DNA of 64,000 bases from Alkaliflexus imshenetskii DSM 15055 (GTDB taxonomy: Bacteria > Bacteroidota > Bacteroidia > Bacteroidales > Marinilabiliaceae): positions 1,410,405 through 1,474,404 of the forward strand of contig NZ_KI912105.1 of NCBI RefSeq assembly GCF_000517065.1. The letters are read 5' to 3'. A program made the translations under genes and the position numbers. The notes beneath the pieces were generated by a model. The model did not search any database. It was not told the DNA's origin and saw only the letters and a list, made by a program, of their open reading frames with translations. Of the stretch, positions 53,445 to 61,874 are shown piece by piece; the stretch's first letter is position 1, and each line of letters starts with the position of its first letter.

Positions 53445-53954
53445 ATGAACCAAACCACACTCATAACGGGCGGTCAACGTTCGGGAAAAAGCTCATACGC
53501 CCAGACGATGGCCGAAAGCCTGAGCAACCAACCAGTATATCTGGCTACGGCGCGTCACTGGGACGAGGATTTTACGCAGCGTATTAAACGGCATCAGGCC
53601 GACCGCGACAACCGGTGGCAAACCGTTGAAACGGACCGGTATCTGTCTGATATAAACATGTCCGGAGCCGTGGTTTTGGTTGATTGCATCACACTTTGGC
53701 TCACCAACATCTTTCATGATTTGAATTATGATGTAGATGCCGCGCTCGAAGAAGCCAAAAATGAATGGTCACGCTTTGTGGCGCTGAACAATCGCCTCAT
53801 TGTAGTCACCAACGAACTGGGAATGGGCATTCATGCCACAAACGAAGTGTCCCGCAAATTCACCGACTTGCAAGGCTGGATGAACCAATACATTGCCAAA
53901 AATGCCATGGAAGTGATTCTGATGGTTTCTGGCATTCCAATGAAAGTCAAATAA
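53445..53954 (+). CDS. cobU: Adenosylcobinamide kinase/guanylyltransferase
   Basis: The 169-residue enzyme phosphorylates adenosylcobinamide and adds GMP, giving AdoCbi-GDP for CobS. The P-loop LITGGQRSGKS, the following SYAQTMAESL, the guanylylated-His region (RHWDEDFTQRIKRHQADR), VDCITLWLTN and VVTNELGMGIHATNEVSRKF are all present, as is the final VSGIPMKVK. It begins 9 bases after the DUF4430 gene. Confidence 0.96.
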   Translation: MNQTTLITGGQRSGKSSYAQTMAESLSNQPVYLATARHWDEDFTQRIKRHQADRDNRWQTVETDRYLSDINMSGAVVLVDCITLWLTNIFHDLNYDVDAALEEAKNEWSRFVALNNRLIVVTNELGMGIHATNEVSRKFTDLQGWMNQYIAKNAMEVILMVSGIPMKVK

Positions 53955-53963
53955 TAAAAGAAG

Positions 53964-54150
53964 AGGTTTAGATTTTAGATATTTAGATGGTAGATAAATA
54001 GATGGATAGATAAGAAGTGTTAGATGATTAGATTTCCAGATTTCTTTCAGAACCCACTACAACTACAATAAATAGGGACAGCATTTCGCTTCATCTAACT
54101 TGTAATTCCCGGTTTTCGGGACGATGCGTTGCTCCGCATCTTAAATCTAT
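53964..54150. repeat. AGAT/ATCT-rich intergenic repeat, copy 2, with small hairpins
   Basis: Starting right after cobU, the stretch repeats TTAGATGG, TAGATAAATAG and TAGATGGATAGATAAGA (53999-54015). The last word, 17 bases, recurs exactly at 55206-55222. Two hairpins follow: TCCCG/CGGGA (54107-54121) and GATGCG/CGCATC (54123-54140). It splits cobU from cobT without a clear terminator. Confidence 0.55.
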
Positions 54151-54204
54151 TCCTTAATAGCAAAGTCACTATTAAAATTAAAACCCAAAATCAAAAAAAA
54201 TAGA

Positions 54205-55200
54205 ATGAAAGAGCTGCTCCAACACAAAATCGACAACAAAACCAAGCCAACAGGCTCATTGGGACATCTGGAAACCATTGCCCTTCAACTGGGGTTAATT
54301 CAAAACACCCTTTCGCCACAAATCCATAACCCGGCCATACTTGTCTTTGCCGGCGACCATGGCCTGGCCGACGAAAAAATCAGTCCCTACCCAAAAGATG
54401 TAACCTGGCAGATGGCCATGAACTTTGTGGCGGGCGGGGCAGCCATCAGCGTATTCTGCAAACAAAACGGCATCGCGCTCAAGGTGATTGATGCCGGGGT
54501 GGATTATGATTTTCCTGAGAATTGTCCCATCGTCGGTGCCAAGATTGCACGCGGCACCCGTAATATGCGCCATCAACCGGCCATGACGCTGGAAGAGTGT
54601 ACCGCTGCCATGGAGAAAGGCCGTGAACTGGTGCGTGCCGAAGCACAAAACGGATGCAACACCATCGGCTTTGGCGAGATGGGCATTGGTAACACCTCGC
54701 CATCGTCGCTGCTCATGCACCGCTTCCTGAACATTGCCATCGAGGACTGCACTGGCGCGGGCTCCGGCATGACAGGAAACGGCCTCGACCATAAAAAAAT
54801 GATTCTAAAAGAGGTGGCTCAAAAATACAATCCCAAAACGCCATTGGAAACACTTGCTACCTTTGGCGGACTGGAAATTGCCATGATGACCGGTGCTTTC
54901 ATTGAGGCCCATGCACAAAAAATGGTTATACTTGTGGATGGTTTCATTGCCACAGCCGCGCTGCTTACCGCCACTCAATTCAATGCCGATGTGGCAAACA
55001 ATGCCATCTTTTGCCATGCATCCAACGAGAGCGGTCACAAGCGCTTGCTCAACCATTTCGATGCCAGACCCGTGCTCGACCTGGGCTTAAGACTGGGCGA
55101 AGGTACCGGAGCAGCACTGGCTCTGCCTGTGATTAAAGCCGCAGCCACCTTCATCAACGAAATGGCCAGTTTTGAAGATGCGGGCGTGTCAAATAAGTAG
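54205..55200 (+). CDS. cobT: Nicotinate-nucleotide-dimethylbenzimidazole phosphoribosyltransferase
   Basis: The 331-residue enzyme activates the lower-ligand base by forming its alpha-ribotide. Typical segments are IDNKTKPTGSLGHLE, ILVFAGDHGLADEKISPYP, MNFVAGGAAI, IGFGEMGIGNTSPSSLLMHR, GGLEIAMMTGAFIEA and LGEGTGAALALPVI; the catalytic Glu normally lies in this last region (RLGEGTG). Length is slightly under that of Salmonella CobT (356). It feeds CobS, encoded next after a 98-base repeat-bearing gap. Confidence 0.95.
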   Translation: MKELLQHKIDNKTKPTGSLGHLETIALQLGLIQNTLSPQIHNPAILVFAGDHGLADEKISPYPKDVTWQMAMNFVAGGAAISVFCKQNGIALKVIDAGVDYDFPENCPIVGAKIARGTRNMRHQPAMTLEECTAAMEKGRELVRAEAQNGCNTIGFGEMGIGNTSPSSLLMHRFLNIAIEDCTGAGSGMTGNGLDHKKMILKEVAQKYNPKTPLETLATFGGLEIAMMTGAFIEAHAQKMVILVDGFIATAALLTATQFNADVANNAIFCHASNESGHKRLLNHFDARPVLDLGLRLGEGTGAALALPVIKAAATFINEMASFEDAGVSNK

Positions 55201-55203
55201 AAA

Positions 55204-55282
55204 ATTAGATGGATAGATAAGATTCTAACCGGACTAATCTATCCCTCTAACCATCTAACATCTAAGCATCTTAACCATTAAT
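55204..55282. repeat. AGAT/ATCT-rich intergenic repeat, copy 3
   Basis: The region between cobT and cobS holds TAGATGGATAGATAAGA (55206-55222) and then CTAACCATCTAACATCTAAG, so AGAT words are answered by ATCT words and the ends could pair. It shares a 17-base word with copy 2. Confidence 0.5.
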
Positions 55283-55298
55283 ACTTCAACAAACAACC

Positions 55299-56042
55299 AT
55301 GAACACATTTCTCACCGCCCTCATGTTTTTCACGCGCATTCCGGTGCCGGCCAGCCTCCCCTATTCAAAAGAGTTATTGAACAGGGCGCTCCGGTTCTTT
55401 CCGGCGGTGGGCGCCATTGTGGGATTCGTGGGTGTTGCTGTTTTGTGGTTGGCGCTCTACATTTTTCCATTGCATTTAGCCCTTTTGCTGAGCATGGTGG
55501 CCACCATATTCATTACCGGCGCCTTTCACGAAGATGGCTTTGCCGATTTCTGCGATGGTTACGGCGGCGGCATGACCAAGGAACGGATATTGGAGATAAT
55601 GAAAGACAGCAGACTCGGCACGTATGGCACCATTGGTCTGGTGGCTGTTTTGGCCGTTAAATTCATGGCGCTGGCCATTATTCCCGTTCCACAACTATTT
55701 TTAGCCCTGGTTGCCGGCCATGTATTCAGCCGGTTTGTCCCGGTCGTTTTGGTTTACACCACGCCCTACATCCGCGAAGATGCTCTGAGCAAGGCAAAAC
55801 CAATAGGCAATCAAACGTCACTAAAATCGCTGCTCATCGCCTTATTTACGGCCATTTTGCCATTTATCTTCTTTTCATGGATGACCATTTTGGCCGTAAT
55901 TATTGTATCAGCGACTATCTTCCTCCTATTCAGGATGTACATCATGAAACGCACCGGGGGCTACAGCGGCGATGTGCTTGGCGCGTTGCAACAACTAATC
56001 GAGGTAGGATTCTACCTGACCGTTTGTGCCATCCTCACTTGA
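55299..56042 (+). CDS. cobS: Adenosylcobinamide-GDP ribazoletransferase (cobalamin synthase)
   Basis: The 247-residue integral membrane enzyme joins AdoCbi-GDP with alpha-ribazole (phosphate) in the last assembly step. Marks are the opening LTALMFFTRIPVP, the acidic active-site region GAFHEDGFADFCDGYGGG, the following MKDSRLGTYGTIGL, several membrane segments, and RTGGYSGDVLGALQQLIE near the C terminus. It is 8 bases upstream of cobC. Confidence 0.95.
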   Translation: MNTFLTALMFFTRIPVPASLPYSKELLNRALRFFPAVGAIVGFVGVAVLWLALYIFPLHLALLLSMVATIFITGAFHEDGFADFCDGYGGGMTKERILEIMKDSRLGTYGTIGLVAVLAVKFMALAIIPVPQLFLALVAGHVFSRFVPVVLVYTTPYIREDALSKAKPIGNQTSLKSLLIALFTAILPFIFFSWMTILAVIIVSATIFLLFRMYIMKRTGGYSGDVLGALQQLIEVGFYLTVCAILT

Positions 56043-56050
56043 TTTCAGCC

Positions 56051-56602
56051 ATGAACATTACACTTATCCGTCACATTAAAACCACAGCACCCGAAGGTAT
56101 CTGCTACGGACAAACAGACGTGGAGCTTCCTGCTGGTTATAAATCTGTACATCAGTCAATTGTGAGTCAGCTAAACCATGAACGGTTTGATGTGGTATAT
56201 TCGAGTCCATTGCAACGGTGCGCTTTACTGGCAGAGAGCTTTAACCAGAATGTTATTTTTGATGAGCGATTAAAGGAGCTCAATTTTGGCAGTTGGGAGA
56301 TGCAAATGTGGAGTGCCATCGAAAAGCGTCCTGAAGCGGCTGACTTTTTTAACGACTATCTGAACATCGCCCCACCAAACGGAGAGTCGTACAATGAACT
56401 GTTGTTCAGGATTGATAACTTTTTAGATGACATTGCAAAACGACACCCCAACCAAAACGTGCTGGTGGTTACGCACGGAGGGCCCATCAGGGCATTCCAT
56501 GTGTTAATAAATGACCTGAAACCCGAAGAGGCCTTCAATCTGAAGGTGGATTACGGACAAATCTTCAGATACTCCCTCACCAATCAAACAGATACAATTT
56601 GA
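56051..56602 (+). CDS. cobC: Histidine phosphatase, alpha-ribazole phosphatase type
   Basis: The 183-residue protein has the phosphoglycerate-mutase-like catalytic motif LIRHIKT (the phosphate-accepting His, with Ile in place of the usual Gly of RHG), GICYGQTDVEL, VVYSSPLQRC, the acidic ELNFGSWE, and VVTHGGPIRAF with the second His. In this operon it most likely removes phosphate from alpha-ribazole phosphate or AdoCbl-phosphate. I chose the ATG at 56051; the frame is open further upstream inside cobS but the catalytic motif must be N-terminal. It overlaps the cobQ start by 4 bases. Confidence 0.9.
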   Translation: MNITLIRHIKTTAPEGICYGQTDVELPAGYKSVHQSIVSQLNHERFDVVYSSPLQRCALLAESFNQNVIFDERLKELNFGSWEMQMWSAIEKRPEAADFFNDYLNIAPPNGESYNELLFRIDNFLDDIAKRHPNQNVLVVTHGGPIRAFHVLINDLKPEEAFNLKVDYGQIFRYSLTNQTDTI

Positions 56603-58074
56603 AAACGCTGCGTCCCATTATGTTTGTAGGAACCGGTTCCGATGTGGGTAAATCGGTCATTAACACAGCTTTCTGTCGCATCTTTTTGCAAGATGGCTAT
56701 TCGCCTGCACCTTTCAAGGCCCAAAACATGTCGCTCAACAGTTACGCCACGCCCGAAGGTCTGGAAATAGGACGCGCGCAGGCCGTGCAAGCCGAAGCGT
56801 GCGGCATTGCGCCATCGGTAACCATGAACCCGGTGTTGCTTAAACCCACCGGTGACATGAAAAGTCAGGTGGTATTAAATGGCAAACCGGCAGGCACAAA
56901 AACAGCAGCGGAATATTTCAATCGTTCAGGTCGTGATGCACTGTTTAATGAAGTGATACAGTCGTGGCGCCAACTGGCAAAGCAATACAACCCCGTGGTA
57001 ATTGAAGGCGCCGGTTCCGTTTCGGAGATGAACCTATGGGACAGAGACATCGTGAACATGCGCGTAGCCGAAGCGGTTAATGCCCCAACTTTTCTGGTGG
57101 CCGATATCGACCGTGGCGGTGTGTTCGCATCAGTTTACGGTTCCATCAAACTGCTGCCGCCAAACTGGCAAAAGCTCATAAAAGGCATCATCATTAACAA
57201 ATTCAGGGGCGACATGCAACTGTTTAAAGATGCCCGCCATACGCTGAAAGAAATCACCGGTGTGCCGGTGGTGGGCGTTATTCCGTGGTTCAACCACATC
57301 CACATTGAACAGGAAGACTCCGTGGTGCTCGACCGCATAAACCAACATTCCCAAAAGGGAAAAATCAATATTGCAGTGGTTCGTCTGCCCCATCTCTCTA
57401 ATTTTACCGATTTTGATGCTTTGCAGATGGTGAAGGAGGTGAACCTCTATTTCACACAATCATCTGATGAGATGCAAAAGGCCGACATCATCATGCTGCC
57501 CGGCTCCAAAAATGTCATTTCCGATATGGATTTTCTCAACCAAACCGGCTTAGCAAGCACCATTCAGGAACTGCATCAACACCAAAAACCACTGTATGGC
57601 ATTTGTGGCGGTTACCAAATGATGGGCGAAACCATCCTCGACCCCCATCAGGTGGAAGGTAGCTACACAGAGATTAAAGGTCTTGGCATTTTACCTGTAT
57701 CCACCACCCTCACCACCGAGAAAAGAACGGTCCAATGTCATTTCTCATTCATCCACAACCCAAAAACAACAGGCGAAGGTTATGAAATTCACATGGGAGT
57801 TACAACTTCGCAAACACCATCACCTTTGTCTGTTTTAAATGATGGCACAATGGATGGCCATTTTCTCAATGCACAAACCTGGGGCAGCTATATTCACGGA
57901 ATTTTTGATAATGACAGCGTGATTCAACAGGTGCTCGAACTGATAAATCCTGAAATTAACGTGCAAATCGACTACAAAAAGGTAAAAGAAGAGGGGTACA
58001 ACCAACTTGCATCGCTTGTGCGTGAACAGACCGATATGGATTACATCTACCAATGCCTTCAATCCAACGACTAA
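56599..58074 (+). CDS. cobQ: Cobyric acid synthase (amidating)
   Basis: The 491-residue glutamine-dependent enzyme amidates four side-chain carboxylates of adenosylcobyrinic acid a,c-diamide. The N-terminal half is a dethiobiotin-synthase-like ATP domain (IMFVGTGSDVGKSVINTAF, KAQNMSLNSYATPEG, DIDRGGVFASVYGS). The C-terminal half is a glutaminase with the nucleophile Cys in YGICGGYQMMGE and the catalytic His in WGSYIHGIFDND. It starts with TTG, overlapping the cobC stop as TTGA. Its presence means the organism can use incomplete corrinoids, not only cobinamide. Confidence 0.95.
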   Translation: MKTLRPIMFVGTGSDVGKSVINTAFCRIFLQDGYSPAPFKAQNMSLNSYATPEGLEIGRAQAVQAEACGIAPSVTMNPVLLKPTGDMKSQVVLNGKPAGTKTAAEYFNRSGRDALFNEVIQSWRQLAKQYNPVVIEGAGSVSEMNLWDRDIVNMRVAEAVNAPTFLVADIDRGGVFASVYGSIKLLPPNWQKLIKGIIINKFRGDMQLFKDARHTLKEITGVPVVGVIPWFNHIHIEQEDSVVLDRINQHSQKGKINIAVVRLPHLSNFTDFDALQMVKEVNLYFTQSSDEMQKADIIMLPGSKNVISDMDFLNQTGLASTIQELHQHQKPLYGICGGYQMMGETILDPHQVEGSYTEIKGLGILPVSTTLTTEKRTVQCHFSFIHNPKTTGEGYEIHMGVTTSQTPSPLSVLNDGTMDGHFLNAQTWGSYIHGIFDNDSVIQQVLELINPEINVQIDYKKVKEEGYNQLASLVREQTDMDYIYQCLQSND

Positions 58075-58090
58075 CAAATATCTCCGGAAA

Positions 58091-59113
58091 ATGCTCCACG
58101 GCCACGGCAACGACATATTCAACGCAACACATCCTGTAAAAGCTGATTTCAGCTCCAATGTGGTGCCTACAGGTATGCATCCCGAATTAACCGCTCATTT
58201 AATGGCGTCAATCCATTGTGCGGCCAACTATCCCGAGCCCGACTCGACCACACTGTGCAAAGCCATTGCCAATGTCGAAAACATTAAACCTGAAAATATT
58301 GTTGTGACCAATGGCTCCACCGAAGCATTTTATCTCACGGCTCAGTTGTTTGGTAACAGCAGCTCGGTCATCACCATTCCGTCGTTTTCAGAGTACGAAG
58401 ATGCTGCAAAAAGCCATCGACATCAGCTCTCTTTTTTGCCGTTGAATCATCTGCATAAATCGTATAAAACCACGGCCAAGTGCCTCTGGCTGGGCAATCC
58501 CAACAACCCCGACGGCAGTATAACCGCCTCGGAAACCATTTTATCGGTTTGTCATGGCAACCCAGAATCGGTTGTTATTGTGGATGAAGCCTATACACAC
58601 CTCTGCGATTCGCACGAATCTCTATTAAAGCTGAGTCCGCTTCCGGCCAATCTCATTGTGATACGTTCGCTCACGAAAGCATTTGCCATCCCCGGGCTGC
58701 GATTGGGCTACATGGTGGCGCACCGCGTTATCTGCGAAAAAATCAGAAAAATAAAAATGCCGTGGAGCGTGAACTGTGTGGCGCAACAAGCCGGACTTTT
58801 CATCGTTCAAAACCACCAAAATTTACTACCTTCTACCCATGCGCTCGTGGCCGAAAGCCAGCGACTACAAAAGGCGTTGGCGCATCTGTCCGATATTGAA
58901 GTCACGCCTTCAGAGTGTAACTATTTTCTTGGCCAATTAAAAAAGAGAACGGCTGCACAGCTAAAAGAAACGCTTCTGCAAAATCACGGGTTTCTGATTC
59001 GCGATGCATCCAATTTCCGGGGATTGCAATCTGGTCATTTCAGGATTGCTGCCAACACGCCGGAACAAAACAATCACCTCATCAACGCAATACAATCATG
59101 GCTTTTGACCTGA
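58091..59113 (+). CDS. cobD: PLP-dependent threonine-phosphate decarboxylase type
   Basis: The 340-residue class I/II aminotransferase-fold enzyme should make aminopropanol phosphate from threonine phosphate for the nucleotide loop. It begins with LHGHGNDIF, the usual CobD opening, followed by DFSSNVVPTG, TNGSTEAFYL, LGNPNNPDG, VIVDEAYTHL and the PLP-lysine motif SLTKAFAIPGLRLGY. I chose the ATG at 58091; the frame is open further upstream only inside cobQ. It overlaps cbiB by 16 bases. A histidinol-phosphate aminotransferase is a relative, but the location settles the call. Confidence 0.92.
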   Translation: MLHGHGNDIFNATHPVKADFSSNVVPTGMHPELTAHLMASIHCAANYPEPDSTTLCKAIANVENIKPENIVVTNGSTEAFYLTAQLFGNSSSVITIPSFSEYEDAAKSHRHQLSFLPLNHLHKSYKTTAKCLWLGNPNNPDGSITASETILSVCHGNPESVVIVDEAYTHLCDSHESLLKLSPLPANLIVIRSLTKAFAIPGLRLGYMVAHRVICEKIRKIKMPWSVNCVAQQAGLFIVQNHQNLLPSTHALVAESQRLQKALAHLSDIEVTPSECNYFLGQLKKRTAAQLKETLLQNHGFLIRDASNFRGLQSGHFRIAANTPEQNNHLINAIQSWLLT

Positions 59114-60060
59114 CAACCATACCCGGCGCACCATATTTCATCCCACTGCTTGGCGGATACCTTCTGGACATGGCACTGGGCGACCCACCACACCTTTTGC
59201 ATCCCATCCGTATTTTTGGTGGGATGATTGCATGGATGGAAAAGCTCCTGAACCGCGGTAAGCTGAGATTTATCAAAGGCATGGTGGCTGCAATTGTCCT
59301 GATTGCTCTCGTGTGGATGGTGTTTCACCTGTTCTTTTCCATCATCAAAAATATGGACTGGCTGTGGTACCCGGTCGCCACCATCATGGTCTACTACGGA
59401 CTGGCCAACCGAAACCTCATCGACGAAGCCAGAAAGGTGGAAACCGCTCTGAGAAACGATGGCGTGGAAGCCGGCCGAAAGCAACTGTCCTTTATTGTTG
59501 GGCGTGATACGAAAAATCTCACCCCCAACCAAATACGAACGGCCACACTCGAAACCCTCTCGGAAAACCTTAGCGACGGGGTCATTGCGCCACTGTTTTA
59601 CTATGCCATTGGCGGCATCCCGCTTATGTTTGCTTACAAAATGATAAACACACTGGATTCGATGATTGGGTATAAAAACGAACGCTACTTCTTTTTCGGA
59701 AAGTTTGCTGCCCGATTGGACGATGTGGCCAACTATCTGCCGGCTCGCATTACGGCATTATTGATGATAGTAGTTACTGGTAAACCCGGTCTGTTTCGGT
59801 TCATCATCCAAAACAGAAAAAACCATGCAAGTCCCAACTCCGGATGGCCCGAAGCGGCACTTGCAGGGATTCTAAATTGTCGGTTTGGTGGCCCCAACGT
59901 GTATCATGGCACCGTAGTCAATAAACCTTTTATCGGGCACAACACCAGAGAAATCACATCGCACGACATCTCAAAGGCAAGCCACATCAACCACCTCAGC
60001 ACCATTGCGATGATACTCCTTATTTCCGGTTGTCTGATGGCGTGGCACCTGTTCCTTTAA
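59098..60060 (+). CDS. cbiB: Adenosylcobinamide-phosphate synthase
   Basis: The 320-residue membrane enzyme attaches aminopropanol phosphate to adenosylcobyric acid. Motifs are LLGGYLLDMALGDPPHLLHP, IFGGMIAWMEKLLNRG, SFIVGRDTKNLTPNQIRTAT, LSENLSDGVIAPLFYYAIGG and NTLDSMIGYKNERYFFFGKF, all typical. It is the last gene of the cobalamin operon. Its final 90 bases run antisense through the end of the NADH dehydrogenase gene, so the convergent transcripts overlap. Confidence 0.95.
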   Translation: MAFDLTTIPGAPYFIPLLGGYLLDMALGDPPHLLHPIRIFGGMIAWMEKLLNRGKLRFIKGMVAAIVLIALVWMVFHLFFSIIKNMDWLWYPVATIMVYYGLANRNLIDEARKVETALRNDGVEAGRKQLSFIVGRDTKNLTPNQIRTATLETLSENLSDGVIAPLFYYAIGGIPLMFAYKMINTLDSMIGYKNERYFFFGKFAARLDDVANYLPARITALLMIVVTGKPGLFRFIIQNRKNHASPNSGWPEAALAGILNCRFGGPNVYHGTVVNKPFIGHNTREITSHDISKASHINHLSTIAMILLISGCLMAWHLFL

Positions 60061-61317
60061 CTTGCCTTCGGGCATCAGTATTAAACGCAGCGACGTGTTT
60101 TTGGTAAGATACAACCACGCCCAGTTGATGAATATAACGAGTCGGTTACGTACGCTCAATATCAGCATAAGGTGCAAAAACATCCATACAAACCAGGCGA
60201 ACAGCCCCTTGAACCTTAAAAAGGGGAAATCGACCACCGCTTTGTTACGCCCAATGGTTGCCATGGAGCCCAAATCAGTGTATTCATACTGTCGCTCAGG
60301 CCACCCTTTCAGCCTACGCGAAAAATTATTTGCCAGATTGCGGGCCTGGTTAATGGCCACGTTGGCCACCTGCGGATGCCCTTTGGGGTATTTGGGCGTT
60401 TCCATATAGGCAATATCTCCCACTGCAAACACCCGCTCCAGACCAGCTACCGCATTGGTTCGGCTCACACGAATGCGATTGCCCGGAGCCTGCACTTCAG
60501 CCGGCAGTCCCTCGATGCGGTTGCCGGTAACCCCAGCTGCCCATATAACTGTTTTAGCCCGGATGCACTCACCGTTACTCAACTGCAAAGTATCGCCATC
60601 GTAATCCTTCACAAATGTGTTGGTCACCAGCCTCACGCCCATCTTCTCAAGATAGCGACGGCTTGCCTTTCGCGAGGAATCGCTCATGTTGTTCAATGTA
60701 TGGGCGCTGCCTTCGACCAGATAGATGGCAAAACGCGAAAAATCGATGCGCGGATAGTCCTTGGGCAGCACCTGCTTGCGTATTTCTGCAAAAGCTCCGG
60801 CAAGCTCCACTCCTGTTGGCCCTGCCCCTACTATCACAAGTGTTTGATAAAAGTCCTTCTCCTCCGGCGGTGCCGTGATGGTGCGCTCAAAAGTCATTAA
60901 AATATGGTTGCGGATGGTGATGGCATCATAGGTTGATTTGAGCGTAAACACGTGCGATGCCAAATGGTTGTTGCCAAAGAAATTGGAACGGCAGCCCGCT
61001 GCAATCACCAGGTAATCGTAATCAAAAGCGCCAATTCCCGTGTGCACTTTGCGTGCTGTTGTGTCAATGCGCTCCACTTCGGTAAGGCGAATTTGTACGC
61101 TGAGGTTACCCCGAAAAATATTGCGCATCGGAAAAGAGATGCTGGCCGGCTCAATCTGCGAAGTGGCCACCTGATAAAAGAGCGGCTGAAACTGGTGATG
61201 GTTTACTTTATCGATAAGCAACACATCAAAGATGCTTTTATCAAGCTTCCTGATAAATTGAATACCGGCAAAACCACCGCCGATTACCACTACTCTGGGT
61301 TTTTGTGTGAGAGACAT
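59971..61317 (-). CDS. ndh: Type II NADH dehydrogenase (NAD(P)/FAD-dependent oxidoreductase)
   Basis: The 448-residue non-pumping enzyme passes electrons from NADH to quinone at the membrane. Two dinucleotide folds are clear: PRVVVIGGGFAGIQFIRKLD near the N terminus for FAD and TLVIVGAGPTGVELAGAFAE for NADH. Further marks are VFAVGDIAYMETPKYPKGHP with the following VAINQARNLANNF, and a hydrophobic C-terminal membrane-binding part (GLFAWFVWMFLHLMLIL). The last 30 codons (KLKEQVPRHQTTGNKEYHRN and on) overlap cbiB antisense and look unlike a conserved tail, so the stop may have moved. Confidence 0.92.
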   Translation of the reverse strand: MSLTQKPRVVVIGGGFAGIQFIRKLDKSIFDVLLIDKVNHHQFQPLFYQVATSQIEPASISFPMRNIFRGNLSVQIRLTEVERIDTTARKVHTGIGAFDYDYLVIAAGCRSNFFGNNHLASHVFTLKSTYDAITIRNHILMTFERTITAPPEEKDFYQTLVIVGAGPTGVELAGAFAEIRKQVLPKDYPRIDFSRFAIYLVEGSAHTLNNMSDSSRKASRRYLEKMGVRLVTNTFVKDYDGDTLQLSNGECIRAKTVIWAAGVTGNRIEGLPAEVQAPGNRIRVSRTNAVAGLERVFAVGDIAYMETPKYPKGHPQVANVAINQARNLANNFSRRLKGWPERQYEYTDLGSMATIGRNKAVVDFPFLRFKGLFAWFVWMFLHLMLILSVRNRLVIFINWAWLYLTKNTSLRLILMPEGKLKEQVPRHQTTGNKEYHRNGAEVVDVACL

Positions 61318-61521
61318 TTGAATGTTTATTTAGGATGTTCATGTCCTCTTTAAACAATCCGCAACACCCAAAGTTGTGTTAAAAAAGAAAAATTTCTTTA
61401 ATTAATCTTATCAGGATTAGATAGAGAAGAAAACTAAAGAAATTCGCAGAATACTCGGGATAAGTTTAGGCAGTCACTCAATGTCACATCAACGCCATCC
61501 AAACTTAAATCCATTCCAAAC

Positions 61522-61557
61522 AAAAACTGCAACCTCCTAATAAAAAGAAGGTTACAG
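61522..61557 (-). terminator. Rho-independent terminator of tRNA-Arg
   Basis: On the minus strand CTGTAACCT (61557-61549) pairs with AGGTTGCAG (61535-61527), one pair being G-U, and is followed by five T and then GTTT. It begins 13 bases after the tRNA 3' end. Confidence 0.85.
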
Positions 61558-61569
61558 CTATTAGTTAAG

Positions 61570-61641
61570 TGGTCCCAACGGGATTCGAACCCATATCATC
61601 AGAACCGGAATCTGACATTCTATCCATTGAACTATGGGACC
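61570..61641 (-). tRNA. tRNA-Arg (anticodon CCG)
   Basis: The 72-base cloverleaf folds fully: acceptor GGTCCCA/TGGGACC, D arm with GTTCAATGGATAGAAT, anticodon stem TCAGA/TCTGA around loop TTCCGGT giving anticodon CCG, and T arm ATGGG-TTCGAAT-CCCGT. The discriminator is A and CCA is not encoded. It would read CGG codons. The rest of the 61318-61874 gap holds only the terminator and the leuS leader; I found no other gene. Confidence 0.96.
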
Positions 61642-61874
61642 GGTCAATTAAGAGTGCGAAAATAGACATTTTCCGTAACAGCGACAACCTTTAATACGGA
61701 ATTTTTAAGTGCCTTAATGAACCCACCATCGATTCAACTCCCCTCCCATTAAAACATCGCTATGCAAATATCAAAAACTGGGGTCTTTCCTATCATTACA
61801 CCCAAACCGATTGAAAAACTTTTCCTAAATTCGCAGGTTACAAACCATGTGGAACATTCTCATCATAACCTGTT

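Noticed and set aside
53964-54150. Possible CRISPR-like or tandem array because of repeated TAGAT words
   Set aside because: Repeat units are irregular in length and spacing, with no unique spacers and no cas genes.
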